From JAHELQ01 sp965603365 (GTDB taxonomy: Bacteria > Acidobacteriota > Aminicenantia > UBA2199), in the NCBI GenBank assembly GCA_965603365.1, contig CBFDCR010000022.1, positions 1-64,000 of the forward strand: a stretch of 64,000 bases of DNA, in the 5' to 3' direction. The notes beneath the pieces are model-generated. The model was given only the letters and a program-made list of their open reading frames with translations. It had not been told where the DNA came from and did no database searches. Made by a program: the position numbers and the translations under genes. Below, one piece after another: positions 28,929 to 37,948 of the stretch; the first letter of the stretch is position 1; the number at the start of each line of letters is the position of its first letter.

Positions 28929-30785
28929 TCATGACCTTTCGAGCCTTTTTAGCGGCGACGACGCGGCATCCAGGCGCTGGAATAATTGGGGAAAGGAGAC
29001 ATCCAGCCAATTGGTCTGCCGTACAAACATCCTGACGATGCGCCTCATGTCATAATGGAGCGGCACTGTGGTACCGTCCAGAGGGATGGCCTTGATATCG
29101 AAATACTTTTCATCCAGGGCCATCTGGGGATTAAACCGGCTGAACAGTTCATATATCCTCTGTCGCTCCATGCCGCGGCATTTAAAATCGATCACATCGA
29201 GAAAGAGGTCTCGATGGGGGGAGGACATCTTCTCCGTAATCCCGTATTTGTGGGGATTGTCCCAGATATCCGAGCCATAGTGAATACCGAAAATACTGTA
29301 ATTATAGCCCGCCAATAACCCTTGTCGCATCAATCGCTGCACCATTTCATACCCCTTTATGGCCTCCTCTTCGGTCTCCGTGGGGAATCCCAGGATCATA
29401 TAGGCACCCAGGGGCAGTGCCCCATCGATCTGCTCCAACACACTTTCGATTAACCGAGAATGGGTGCCCTTACGCATCAGTCGAAGGATGCGATTATTAA
29501 AGGATTCGATGCCCAGGTTGATGCGCTGGCAGCCCGCTTCTTTGAATAACAGGCACCTCTGCCGGGTCAATTTTTTGTCCACCCGGGTGTGGGTGGTCCA
29601 CTGGATTTTTAGACCATCACTGATGAGTCGGCGGGAAATATATTCCAGCAGCAGGGGATCGGCCGATTCGTCGGAAAATTGGATATTTCTCACCCCCGCT
29701 TCCTGGATGACTCGTTTTAACTGATCGTAGATGACCCCGAAGGCAGGCTGCTGGCAGTGATTGACAAAATAAAAATGTGTGCGGCAAAAGGTGCACCGGC
29801 CCCAGGGACACCCCTTTGAAAGCCTGAAGGGAATCACCACGCGCTTTTTCCTCAGGAGATATTGATGCAGTCGGAATACGGTGTAATCCGGCGGCGGCGA
29901 CTGGGCCAGGTCCAGCAGCGGGGCCGGGGGATTGCGTCGAATGGTGTTTCTCTCCAGGTAAACCATTCCCGGCACCCCGCTAAAATCGGGGGTTGGGCGG
30001 GATAGTTCAATAGATAATTTTTCCAGGGGGATTTCCCCCTCCTGCAGGATCATACTATCGACGATGTTAAAAATTCCCTTTTCGCTGAGCCGATGCATAT
30101 AGATGGAGATAAAGGGACCACCCATGGTCACGTGGATAGAGGGGGCCAGCTTTTTCACCATATATGCGCACTGGAATGCCGGGGCTGCCTGGTGGATAAA
30201 AACCACTGAAAAACCGACTATCCTGGGCCTCTGCTGCTCCAGCAGCGGGGCGAGAGCTTCCTCGAATATGTTTGTATACACACTTTGCCGGGAAGCGCCT
30301 TCAATGAGATCGCGACTGGAGAAGGGATCGAAGGGGGAAAAAAACTGGAAATACCCCCCGGCAATCTTGATGATCTCCGGGAAGTACGGTGCAGTGGTGA
30401 GCTTGATCAGCATATTCTTATCTTTGGTATCCTGCAAAAAGGAGAAATCGAAGAAGGGATAGTAGAGCCAGCCCAGGTCCTCATCACTCTCTCTGAATTC
30501 CATCAACAATCGGTACAGGGAGAGATACTCGATACTACTGGAGAATTTCAGCGCCGGTTGATCATTCAACTGGATAAACCGCTTTTGGGCGTACTCTTTG
30601 CCCTTTAAAATATTTTCCCGGGTCAACAACCGGCAGTAAAACTCCCGGTTGAGATCAAAGGCCCCGACCTTGATATGCCGGGATTTTAGGTAGGAAGCCA
30701 GGGTAGGAATACTGATATAAGGGCTACTTATCGTTCCGAAAGGGGGGTTGATCAGCAGGATATCTAGGGAGTTATTTGTCCTCAC
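28929..30785 (-). CDS. B12-binding-type radical SAM protein 2 of RiPP operon
   Basis: 618 residues from a GTG at 30783-30785 that follows AAGGAG by 6 bases. An ATG nine codons upstream (30812) is deeper inside the kinase gene and has no such site. Domain order is as in the paralogues: DILLINPPFGTISSPYISIP, GFSVVFIHQAAPAFQCAYMV and VTMGGPFISIYM for the cobalamin-type domain. Cluster cysteines are C326, C331 and C334 (KGCPWGRCTFC, CX4CX2C), with GIESFNNRILRLMRKG and YMILGFPTETEEEA after. It overlaps the end of the APS kinase gene by 14 bases, showing tight coupling of kinase and radical SAM expression. Confidence 0.85.
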   Translation of the reverse strand: MRTNNSLDILLINPPFGTISSPYISIPTLASYLKSRHIKVGAFDLNREFYCRLLTRENILKGKEYAQKRFIQLNDQPALKFSSSIEYLSLYRLLMEFRESDEDLGWLYYPFFDFSFLQDTKDKNMLIKLTTAPYFPEIIKIAGGYFQFFSPFDPFSSRDLIEGASRQSVYTNIFEEALAPLLEQQRPRIVGFSVVFIHQAAPAFQCAYMVKKLAPSIHVTMGGPFISIYMHRLSEKGIFNIVDSMILQEGEIPLEKLSIELSRPTPDFSGVPGMVYLERNTIRRNPPAPLLDLAQSPPPDYTVFRLHQYLLRKKRVVIPFRLSKGCPWGRCTFCRTHFYFVNHCQQPAFGVIYDQLKRVIQEAGVRNIQFSDESADPLLLEYISRRLISDGLKIQWTTHTRVDKKLTRQRCLLFKEAGCQRINLGIESFNNRILRLMRKGTHSRLIESVLEQIDGALPLGAYMILGFPTETEEEAIKGYEMVQRLMRQGLLAGYNYSIFGIHYGSDIWDNPHKYGITEKMSSPHRDLFLDVIDFKCRGMERQRIYELFSRFNPQMALDEKYFDIKAIPLDGTTVPLHYDMRRIVRMFVRQTNWLDVSFPQLFQRLDAASSPLKRLERS

Positions 30786-31332
30786 CAAAAACTCCTTCGT
30801 CGTGATAGGCAAAGTTAATATATTTGTTTTTATACAGCCAGTTTAAAATGACGGCCCCGCAGGTCTCAACGGTTTTGCTGTCGGTGGCGACAACAATCTC
30901 CGGGTTGCCGGGTTCCTGGTAGGGGGCATCGATGCCGGTAAAATGTGTAATCAACCCGGCCCGTGCCATCCGGTAGAGCCCCCTGGTATCCCGTAATTCC
31001 GCCACCCGAAGGGAACATCGACAGTATACTTCCACAAAATTTCCGATCAGGCGGCGCATCCGGAGTCGAACCCCGGCATCCGGTGAGGTGGTCGCGGCAA
31101 TGGCAATAATGCCGTTTTTGTTCAACAGGGAAGCCACAAATCCCAGGCAGCGGGCATTGATCTCCCGCTCCCGCTTTGTGGCCCGCAAGGTTTTGTGAAA
31201 GTACTGTCCCACCACATCGGAGTCCAGCAGTTCCACTATACCGCCGCGATTCTTGATTTTACCATAGACATAGGTGGATATGGAGGTTTTACCGGAACCC
31301 GGCAGCCCTGTTAACCATAAGGTAAAGGTCAT
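30772..31332 (-). CDS. Adenylylsulfate (APS) kinase-like protein in RiPP operon
   Basis: 186 residues from the ATG at 31330-31332, which follows AAAGGAGG by 8 bases. Walker A is GLPGSGKTS. The family motif DTRGLYRMARAGLITHFTGI with APYQEP is well kept near residues 115-145. The DGDxxR loop that normally touches APS reads LDSDVVGQ, so substrate binding may differ. The family makes PAPS from APS and ATP. No ATP sulfurylase or sulfotransferase gene is seen in the window, so PAPS supply for a local sulfotransferase is not shown. Direct phosphorylation of Ser/Thr in the precursor, or another phosphotransfer, is possible (inference). It sits between radical SAM genes 1 and 2. Confidence 0.85.
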   Translation of the reverse strand: MTFTLWLTGLPGSGKTSISTYVYGKIKNRGGIVELLDSDVVGQYFHKTLRATKREREINARCLGFVASLLNKNGIIAIAATTSPDAGVRLRMRRLIGNFVEVYCRCSLRVAELRDTRGLYRMARAGLITHFTGIDAPYQEPGNPEIVVATDSKTVETCGAVILNWLYKNKYINFAYHDEGVFGEDK

Positions 31333-31346
31333 CCCCATCTCCTCCT

Positions 31347-33179
31347 TTAACAACCCGCACTCACTGTCCCCGCTTTTGACCGAACCGCCCCTCCGGCCCC
31401 CTCCTTCAAGGCAGTTATCATTTCCTTCAGGTCAAAACTCAGCGGCAGCAGCCTGCCATCCACATTTACCTGCCGGACCGGTTGGTTCAGCAGCGCCTCT
31501 GCCCGGCTCTTCTTGCCGTTTAACTCCATGATAAAATCCAGGCACAGCCGGGATGCTTCCTCCCGGCTCATGCCCCTGCACTCGCAGCGGGAAAGCGGCG
31601 GCCTCAAATCGTTAGTGTCATCAGTCATGATTTCTTTTATATGAAACTTTTCGGGCGTCAGGGAGACCTGTGAGTACGGTATAATCTCGAATAGGCTGTA
31701 CACACAACTGTTGATCCAGCCCCGGTTCATCAATTCTTTGATTTTTTCAAAAGAACGGAGGGCCTCCCGGACGGTTTCAGTGGGAAAACCGACGATCATA
31801 TACACCTCGACCTCGATGCCGGACCAGGAAATATTCGATAGGACCCGGTCGATCAACGACGTGGTAATACCCTTGCCCATCAACTTCAAGATACGGTCGC
31901 TATAACTTTCCATGCCCAGGCATAAACGTCGGCACCCCGATTCCCGGTACAAAAAAAGCCTCTCTAAGGTTAACCGCTTATCAAACCGGACATTGGTGGC
32001 CCAGGTGAGGTGGAATTGATGTTTCAAAATATATTTCGCCAGACATTCCAGGACATCGGGGCAGGCGGCATCATCGGTGATATGAAAGATGTGCACACCG
32101 GTTTGTTTGATGACCGCCGACAACTGCCGGGCAATATGATCGTCGGAAGGCCGGCTGTAACAACCCACCATGGGTAACCGAGTACTGCAAAAGGCACATT
32201 TCCCCCAATAGCAGCCCCGGGAAAACCTGAGCAGCAAGGACATGGATTCCCGCTTTATCAAGTACCGGTCCAGGGGAAAGAGGGTATAATCCGGCGGCGG
32301 CAGTGAATCCGGGGGTAAAGGATCACAGCGATGGCTTTTCGTCACCCCTCCTTTCTCCCGGTCATAAAAGACCAGGTTGGGCACCCGATTTAGCTGCGGC
32401 GCCAGGCCGGACAACTCCCGCAGCAGGCACTCCAGGGGCACTTCGCCTTCATCTATCACCAGGCTGTCGACAATATCGAACCAGCGTGGGTCCTCAATAT
32501 GCCTTAAATGGTAGGATACATAACCTCCACCGAGGGTAATATGCACACCCGGCAGGCACCCCCGGATGATCCGTGCACAGGCCATCGCCGGGATCACCTG
32601 GTCGGGGAAGGTGACGGAAATACCCACCAGTCGATAGTCCCGCCTGTCTAAGGCCCGGTGTATAATATCGTCGAGATAGGGAGAAAAAAAGGAGGGCGTC
32701 TCTAAACTTTCAAATATGCTGCGGGAAGAAAACTTTTTAAATCTCGATTTGTAGCGTATATACCCGGTGTTCTCCGTGAAATCCAGGCCCCAGGGATAAT
32801 AGGGCATACTGGTAAGGTGCACCGCATGTTCAAACCATTGCATTTTCTCCCGGGTGGAGAGCTGGCCAGGGGAAAAAGGCGATCCCCGGTACATCTCTCC
32901 CCCATTCATGCGGTCAAGTATCTTAAAGAGACGGAGATATTCAACCATCTCGGGAACGGCTAAGGCCTCCTTTTCGTTTAACGCCCAAAACCGCTTTTCC
33001 GCATAGATCCTGCATTCCCGTAAGGAAGGTGGCGATAAAAATAATCGAAAAAACTCCAGGTTAACATCCAGGGCATCCACAGCATGCCCCTTCGACTTTA
33101 AATAGGCTGCCAGGGTGGGAATGCTGATGTACGGTTTATCCGGCATGGCAAAGGGTGGATATAGAAGCAAAGTTCGCAT
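31347..33179 (-). CDS. B12-binding-type radical SAM protein 1 of RiPP operon
   Basis: 610 residues, the most diverged of the four. It starts MRTLLLYPPFAMPDKPYISI, with GISVTFPDQVIPAMACARII and ITLGGGYVSYHL for the cobalamin-type domain. Cluster cysteines are C323, C328 and C331 (RGCYWGKCAFCSTR, CX4CX2C). GMESYSDRILKLMGKG and YMIVGFPTETVREA follow. The linker carries a Cys pair, LSRCECRGMSREEA, where the others have one Cys or none. GGAGGGG at the end of the upstream gene precedes the ATG by 9 bases. Predicted to modify the Nif11-type precursor; the kind of reaction (C-methylation or other) cannot be read from sequence. Confidence 0.85.
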   Translation of the reverse strand: MRTLLLYPPFAMPDKPYISIPTLAAYLKSKGHAVDALDVNLEFFRLFLSPPSLRECRIYAEKRFWALNEKEALAVPEMVEYLRLFKILDRMNGGEMYRGSPFSPGQLSTREKMQWFEHAVHLTSMPYYPWGLDFTENTGYIRYKSRFKKFSSRSIFESLETPSFFSPYLDDIIHRALDRRDYRLVGISVTFPDQVIPAMACARIIRGCLPGVHITLGGGYVSYHLRHIEDPRWFDIVDSLVIDEGEVPLECLLRELSGLAPQLNRVPNLVFYDREKGGVTKSHRCDPLPPDSLPPPDYTLFPLDRYLIKRESMSLLLRFSRGCYWGKCAFCSTRLPMVGCYSRPSDDHIARQLSAVIKQTGVHIFHITDDAACPDVLECLAKYILKHQFHLTWATNVRFDKRLTLERLFLYRESGCRRLCLGMESYSDRILKLMGKGITTSLIDRVLSNISWSGIEVEVYMIVGFPTETVREALRSFEKIKELMNRGWINSCVYSLFEIIPYSQVSLTPEKFHIKEIMTDDTNDLRPPLSRCECRGMSREEASRLCLDFIMELNGKKSRAEALLNQPVRQVNVDGRLLPLSFDLKEMITALKEGAGGAVRSKAGTVSAGC

Positions 33180-33185
33180 CTCTGC

Positions 33186-35177
33186 CTACCCCTCCGCGGC
33201 GTCCGGCAAAGGTCCTTGACCCGATGCCCTTAAGTAAATGCTGTATCCCATTGAGGTCACCTCCGGGGTCTCCCCCAACAATTCCCGGGATCTCTCCAAT
33301 GCCGCTGCCGCTTCGGATAACAACCCGCTGCCGCAATAGAAGGCATTCATGGCCCGGTCCAGCCAGACCTCGCCGGAATCGGGGGAGTCCGGATATTTCT
33401 CCAGCCATGTTCGGAGCCAGGGTAGTGCCTCACCGGGTCTTCCCATGTCCCGGCATATCCGGGCCACCTGGCCCACCAGGGGTGCTTCGGCCTCGGTAAT
33501 AATATCCATGCTATGTTTGCTCCTAAACTCTTTGTAGGCCCCGGTCACCTCACCCTTATGCAGCAACAGGTAAATATTCAAGAAATCCAATCCCTTAGAT
33601 TTTAGCCCCGTTGCCTCCATGTATTGCAAGCCTGCTTCCAGTAAATCCCAACGCCCCTCGCTGTACAATACCGCCAGAGCCACTTCCCTGGAATTCCGGC
33701 AAGAATCGGGCATCTTCATGCCCCAGGCAATACGGGCAAAAAAGTCATCTCCATTTTCACTTCCAGGGGGATTGACGGCAGCAGCCGCGCCGTGGGATTT
33801 AAACCGCCCTTGACCATTTAAATGGGCCAGGAAATATTCCAGCGGCCTCCGGGCGGATAAGAACACCAGGCCGTACAGGCGCTCGCCGTGACAGGTTTTA
33901 TCCACGCTGCGCCCCTCCCACTTCTCCCGGATCATGTGGGCATATTCCCAATGAAACCGGAAGAGTTCCTGGGAGGAAAAGGGTTTTAAACAGGCAAACC
34001 CGCCCAATAGCCCGGCGGATGAAAACGGCCCGGCCTCCCCGTTCCCGCCTACTGGCGCCTCCATGGAGGGATAATAACCCAGGGCCTCTGCCAATATTTT
34101 CGAGTATTGGGCCTGGGCATGATGGGGCAAGAATTTCTCCGCCTGCTTGATACAGGCAGCCGGCGATATGGGGTTCTCCAGTAACTGAGCCATTGCCCCG
34201 GCGATAGCCGCGGCTTCCACGTCAATTTTCCCGTTCCTCGTTTCCTTGAAGGGCACCAGTATGCCTGCGGGTCCCACCGTTTCCAGGAGCCCGTCCCAGC
34301 AGGTACCCACCACCGGTATTCCCAGGCCCAGGGCTTCGACCGCGGCCTTTGGAAATGCCTCTTCCACGGTCCGGGACAGGCAAAGCATCATCCGGGCGCC
34401 GGATAAAAAGGCGGCCCTAACCGTCTCACCTTCCAGCACACCCAGGAGTTCCACCTGCTCATCCAGGTGCAGGCGACGAATTTTCAATTGAAGTGAACGG
34501 GCATAGGCGGTCAATTGACCTGTCCCATAATCTTTTAGGGGGCCGGCGATTTGCATCCGTACCTTCTTGAAGCCACGCTGTCGCAGGCAGTCCACAGCCT
34601 CGATCTGACGATGGATGAGCTTGGTTTCTTCAATCCTGCCCATGGACACCACCCGTACAATCCCTCGCTGAGACGGAGACGGCGGGTCTACAGGTTCCGG
34701 TGTCAAGAGATGGATGGGATGGTGGATGACCCGGATAAAGGGCGAGAGTTCCGGGCATAGGTATTCGATGGTGGCCTTTCCACTATTGCTGGGCGCCACA
34801 ATCAAGTCGCCGGCCGCCAGCAGCGGCTGGAGCAAGGCCCACTCCATGGCATAAGCGCCGGGGGCATGGGCAATTAAAAGCAGGCGAATATCAGAGCCGC
34901 CAAGGTTTCGCAGCGCCATGAAAATGGGCGACAGGGGGATACATTCAAAGGCGGGACAAAAAAAATCATACTCCCCTGTCTCTTCCATAAATCTCCCGGA
35001 AGCTTCCTCAATAGAGAGGGGATGATCGGGGGGGCCCAACACCCCTCTGCACCACTGCTCCAGCGGTTTTTTGCAAATATCGAATAATCTTCCCAGGTGC
35101 CTGACAAATAAATCCTCAAACACACCTGCACTCACGATGGGCGTCGGCCTGGTAGGTCTTAAAATGCGGACCATCAT
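33186..35177 (-). CDS. GT4-type glycosyltransferase with C-terminal helical repeats
   Basis: About 663 residues from the ATG at 35175-35177, whose ATGA overlaps the TfuA stop; an earlier in-frame start at 35216 lies inside tfuA. Residues 1-370 are a GT-B fold: VSMGRIEETKLIHRQIEAVD opens the nucleotide-sugar half. RTVEEAFPKAAVEALGLGIP has the E-x7-E pattern of retaining GT4 enzymes, and VVGTCWDGLLETVG closes it. Residues about 440-660 are TPR-like (YMEATGLKSKGLDFLNIYLL, ARICRDMGRPGEALPWLRTW). The repeats may hold the peptide substrate. Inference: O-glycosylation of the Ser/Thr-rich core. There is no signal peptide, so it acts in the cytosol. Confidence 0.8.
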   Translation of the reverse strand: MMVRILRPTRPTPIVSAGVFEDLFVRHLGRLFDICKKPLEQWCRGVLGPPDHPLSIEEASGRFMEETGEYDFFCPAFECIPLSPIFMALRNLGGSDIRLLLIAHAPGAYAMEWALLQPLLAAGDLIVAPSNSGKATIEYLCPELSPFIRVIHHPIHLLTPEPVDPPSPSQRGIVRVVSMGRIEETKLIHRQIEAVDCLRQRGFKKVRMQIAGPLKDYGTGQLTAYARSLQLKIRRLHLDEQVELLGVLEGETVRAAFLSGARMMLCLSRTVEEAFPKAAVEALGLGIPVVGTCWDGLLETVGPAGILVPFKETRNGKIDVEAAAIAGAMAQLLENPISPAACIKQAEKFLPHHAQAQYSKILAEALGYYPSMEAPVGGNGEAGPFSSAGLLGGFACLKPFSSQELFRFHWEYAHMIREKWEGRSVDKTCHGERLYGLVFLSARRPLEYFLAHLNGQGRFKSHGAAAAVNPPGSENGDDFFARIAWGMKMPDSCRNSREVALAVLYSEGRWDLLEAGLQYMEATGLKSKGLDFLNIYLLLHKGEVTGAYKEFRSKHSMDIITEAEAPLVGQVARICRDMGRPGEALPWLRTWLEKYPDSPDSGEVWLDRAMNAFYCGSGLLSEAAAALERSRELLGETPEVTSMGYSIYLRASGQGPLPDAAEG

Positions 35178-36580
35178 CTCCCATCCCCGGCCCCAGCCTC
35201 CTCTTCTTCGCCCCAAAAAAGCCTGGCCACCAGCGCGTTTAACGATTCCCTGACCACTTTTGCCCTGGCCAATTGGAGGATGAATTCATCTCGGCTAAAT
35301 CCCATCTCACAGGCCAAATCCGGGAGATCCAGGTTGGCCGATACATGTTCGGCCTTCAAATGTCCGGCCAACAATTCCCCGTAATCGACCTGGTTAACCG
35401 CCCCCATGACTTCTTCTTCCCTCTCCAGCAGGATCTTTTCAATGCTGGCGGTTTTTTGTTTCCACTCTTTATATTGATTGTTTAATTTCAATTCATCCAG
35501 GATAAATTTCGTATTGCCTTCAATGAAATTTTTGTAGAGAAGCCAGCGATGCAGTCTTCGCACCCGGGCGCTGTCCCGCATCAATTGGTTAAATTCGTCC
35601 CGGGATAGATCGTTATCCCCCAGCCATTGGGAAAAATCCACCTCATCGGTCACCCCGTGTTTACCTCTAAAACGGCTCACCTCCTCTGCCAATTCTTTTC
35701 CCGTAATTTTCACATGCAGCAAATCCGCCAGCAGCAGCACCAATTGTCGATTAAACGCACTATCCTTCAGTGCCTCACTACCGGGATGGCTAAGGGCAGC
35801 ATAATTGCCTATGGCGTAGAGGGGGACCTCCACCCCATCCCATTGCACCCTTCGGTCCCGGTTGTATAACACCGAAAACAACCGCCCGGTGGATTTCGAT
35901 TTTCTCCGTCCCTTTTTCTTTTCTACAGATCCCTGCTCCCCTTTAATGGTCTGCAGCAATTCTACGGCATCCTGCCGCTGGATATCCACCACATGTTCAT
36001 CCAGGAAGGCGCTTAAATGGCCGATGGTGTGTTCACTCACCCCCTGCTCCACTGCCTTTTTAAAAATGAGCGGATAGGTTCGCCGGGGATAAAAAAGGGA
36101 TTTGGCAATAGTAACCAGCCTCTCTAAAACCGCCTGGTCAATCACACCCTGTTGGGCGGCGCACCAAAAACCGGCCCTTATGTTTACCATGGGCTCCGAC
36201 ACTTTCGTATACCCGCCATCCTGCTGCTCAAACTGCACCATCACTTCATCATCGTCTTCCAGTTGGTTACTTTTAACGCACCGGTACACCTCCCCCACCC
36301 CCTTCATCCCGAAGGCATCCAATTCAGCCGCCCGCAAGGCGCCCATGGCCCCGGCTCCGTAGACCATAATGCCGTTGTTCAGGGCGTCGAGGATCTCTTT
36401 GTGCCATACCGATAGGGTATCGCCGATGACGCCGTCGATAATGCCGATCACCTCGGGCCTCTCGTTGTAAATGGCGCTGATGACATCGCCGTGCTTTACG
36501 GGAGACAGATACCGGGCATCGAGAATCCTCCGTGCGTCGGCTGCCGCCAGGGTGGGACCTAAAAAAATGACTGTTTTCAT
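35174..36580 (-). CDS. tfuA: TfuA-like protein, partner of YcaO
   Basis: 468 residues. The N-terminal 130 are the TfuA domain: VIFLGPTLAAADARRIL, GDVISAIYNERPEVIGIIDG, then SVWHKEILDAL, GAGAMGALRAAELDAFGM and LEDDDEV, all hallmark segments. The remaining 340 residues are helical and charged, with a Lys-rich stretch (KKKGRRKSKS) near 225-235; this tail is longer than in short TfuA proteins. With YcaO, TfuA is linked to backbone thioamide formation (thioviridamide-type RiPPs, methyl-CoM reductase), where it is thought to help deliver sulfur. Start overlaps the YcaO stop as ATGA, with AAGGAAAAG upstream. Confidence 0.92.
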   Translation of the reverse strand: MKTVIFLGPTLAAADARRILDARYLSPVKHGDVISAIYNERPEVIGIIDGVIGDTLSVWHKEILDALNNGIMVYGAGAMGALRAAELDAFGMKGVGEVYRCVKSNQLEDDDEVMVQFEQQDGGYTKVSEPMVNIRAGFWCAAQQGVIDQAVLERLVTIAKSLFYPRRTYPLIFKKAVEQGVSEHTIGHLSAFLDEHVVDIQRQDAVELLQTIKGEQGSVEKKKGRRKSKSTGRLFSVLYNRDRRVQWDGVEVPLYAIGNYAALSHPGSEALKDSAFNRQLVLLLADLLHVKITGKELAEEVSRFRGKHGVTDEVDFSQWLGDNDLSRDEFNQLMRDSARVRRLHRWLLYKNFIEGNTKFILDELKLNNQYKEWKQKTASIEKILLEREEEVMGAVNQVDYGELLAGHLKAEHVSANLDLPDLACEMGFSRDEFILQLARAKVVRESLNALVARLFWGEEEEAGAGDGR

Positions 36581-37842
36581 ATTTCTTTTCCTTCGGAATA
36601 TTCCTTCGCTCTTTGGCCGGGGCTAAAATTGGGCAATACATATCCCTCCAACCCGGGCACAATGACCCTGACGACAAATACGTCCCCCTGGGGCGGGGAA
36701 ATATCCAGGACAATCACCTGCTCTATGCCCACATTTTTGAGTTTCTCCAGGCAGCGGCGGATATCCCCTTCAAACGTCGCCGTCTCTTCATTTCTAAAAT
36801 GAACCATCGAGACGTTGGGCACTATTTTTTCAATTTTTGATACAATCTCTTCCTTGCGATACATCTTGTGAATAAAGAATTGGTCCTGGAAATAGATATC
36901 CCGTGCACCGCCACGGTATACTGCCCGCGCCTGAGCCGCTTCTGTAATCGCCCGGGTCATGGCAGTGGCAGAATTTAAGCTGGCCCCCATCCCATGACAG
37001 AGAATGGCATGAGGATAGAGGCTGTCTATTAAAAAACAATTGAATACCGGCACCCCGGTATCGGTCTCACAATCAAACAACAGGGGCATGACATCTGCCG
37101 CTTCGATTCTTTCCAACACCTCCCTGACCCCCGGGAAGGGAATCATCTCTTTTTCCACCCGTTTTACTGGAAACTCCGCGCCGGCATACCGGGCGGCCAG
37201 GTCGTGGCAGGTGACAGCGTCCCGCTCAATGACCTCCAGCAGTGCCTGTGCTACGGCTTCCAGGAAATCGGTGCCTGCCGCCAGTCCATTGGAGGTAGAC
37301 TGGAAATTGTCCGGTTCCGCCGCGCCATTTTTCCTGATGAGATTGACCAGGTTATAGGGCACCGCCACTTCCTGTCGGTTCATGATATCCCACCCTGGCA
37401 CCCACCATTCCGGCAGGTCAACGTGAAACAACGAATACCTGGACAGCAGCAGGCGCTCCAGGGGGATGACATGATGCTTTTCCCGCAACCGGCGGTAGAT
37501 CTCCCGCCAGGCGGTTAAAGTAACGTGAGAGCCGTAATACCGTTCGATGGCCTCCATACCGGCCGAGACCTTAGCCCCCTTTATAGTGAGCCCTTTTCCA
37601 TGCTGCACCGCATAACCATCCAGGTTCGGCCGGATGGCATTGACCACCGGGATGCCGATACGATCAAGCCCGGTAATATTTCCTATCCGGCTGACGCCGA
37701 TCTCTTTTAAAATGGGCAAAATCCGCTCAAGGGTCTCCTCCACCGGCAGAAAATGGCAGTAGCCTGTCACCTGATATTTAGCGGAACGGCATACCTGCCC
37801 CCGGTAGTCAATACCGCCGTCTATCTCCACCTTCACCGCCAT
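36577..37842 (-). CDS. ycaO: YcaO cyclodehydratase/thioamide synthase
   Basis: 421 residues from the ATG at 37840-37842 after GGAAGGAGGG; a start 13 codons earlier is possible but unsupported. ATP/Mg-binding YcaO motifs are SAGMEAIERYY (about 93-103), STSNGLAAGTDFLEAV (about 182-197) and LLEVIERDAVT (about 201-211). The C-terminus (VIVPGLEGYVLPNFSP) lacks the proline-rich PxPxP end of azoline-forming YcaO enzymes, and no E1/Ocin-ThiF partner gene is present. Together with the adjacent TfuA this fits a thioamide-forming YcaO better than an azole-forming one. Second gene of the operon, directly after the precursor and a stem-loop. Confidence 0.93.
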   Translation of the reverse strand: MAVKVEIDGGIDYRGQVCRSAKYQVTGYCHFLPVEETLERILPILKEIGVSRIGNITGLDRIGIPVVNAIRPNLDGYAVQHGKGLTIKGAKVSAGMEAIERYYGSHVTLTAWREIYRRLREKHHVIPLERLLLSRYSLFHVDLPEWWVPGWDIMNRQEVAVPYNLVNLIRKNGAAEPDNFQSTSNGLAAGTDFLEAVAQALLEVIERDAVTCHDLAARYAGAEFPVKRVEKEMIPFPGVREVLERIEAADVMPLLFDCETDTGVPVFNCFLIDSLYPHAILCHGMGASLNSATAMTRAITEAAQARAVYRGGARDIYFQDQFFIHKMYRKEEIVSKIEKIVPNVSMVHFRNEETATFEGDIRRCLEKLKNVGIEQVIVLDISPPQGDVFVVRVIVPGLEGYVLPNFSPGQRAKEYSEGKEI

Positions 37843-37896
37843 GGCAGCCCTCCTTCCCTTTAAACCGGGTTTACCTCTCACTTTTAAAAATCATGC

Positions 37897-37924
37897 CCCC
37901 GGAAGGGTTCCATACCTTCCGGGG
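37897..37924 (-). promoter_or_regulatory. Stem-loop between precursor and modification genes (attenuator or processing hairpin)
   Basis: CCCCGGAAGG (37897-37906) and CCTTCCGGGG (37915-37924) form a perfect 10-bp stem with an 8-base loop, 24 bases after the precursor stop. Read on the minus strand it is followed by GGCATGATTTTT, so the T-run starts a few bases late. Such a leaky terminator would give more precursor than enzyme mRNA, or protect the precursor mRNA end. Confidence 0.65.
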
Positions 37925-37948
37925 ACATGAGAAACTCTACAAACGCCC

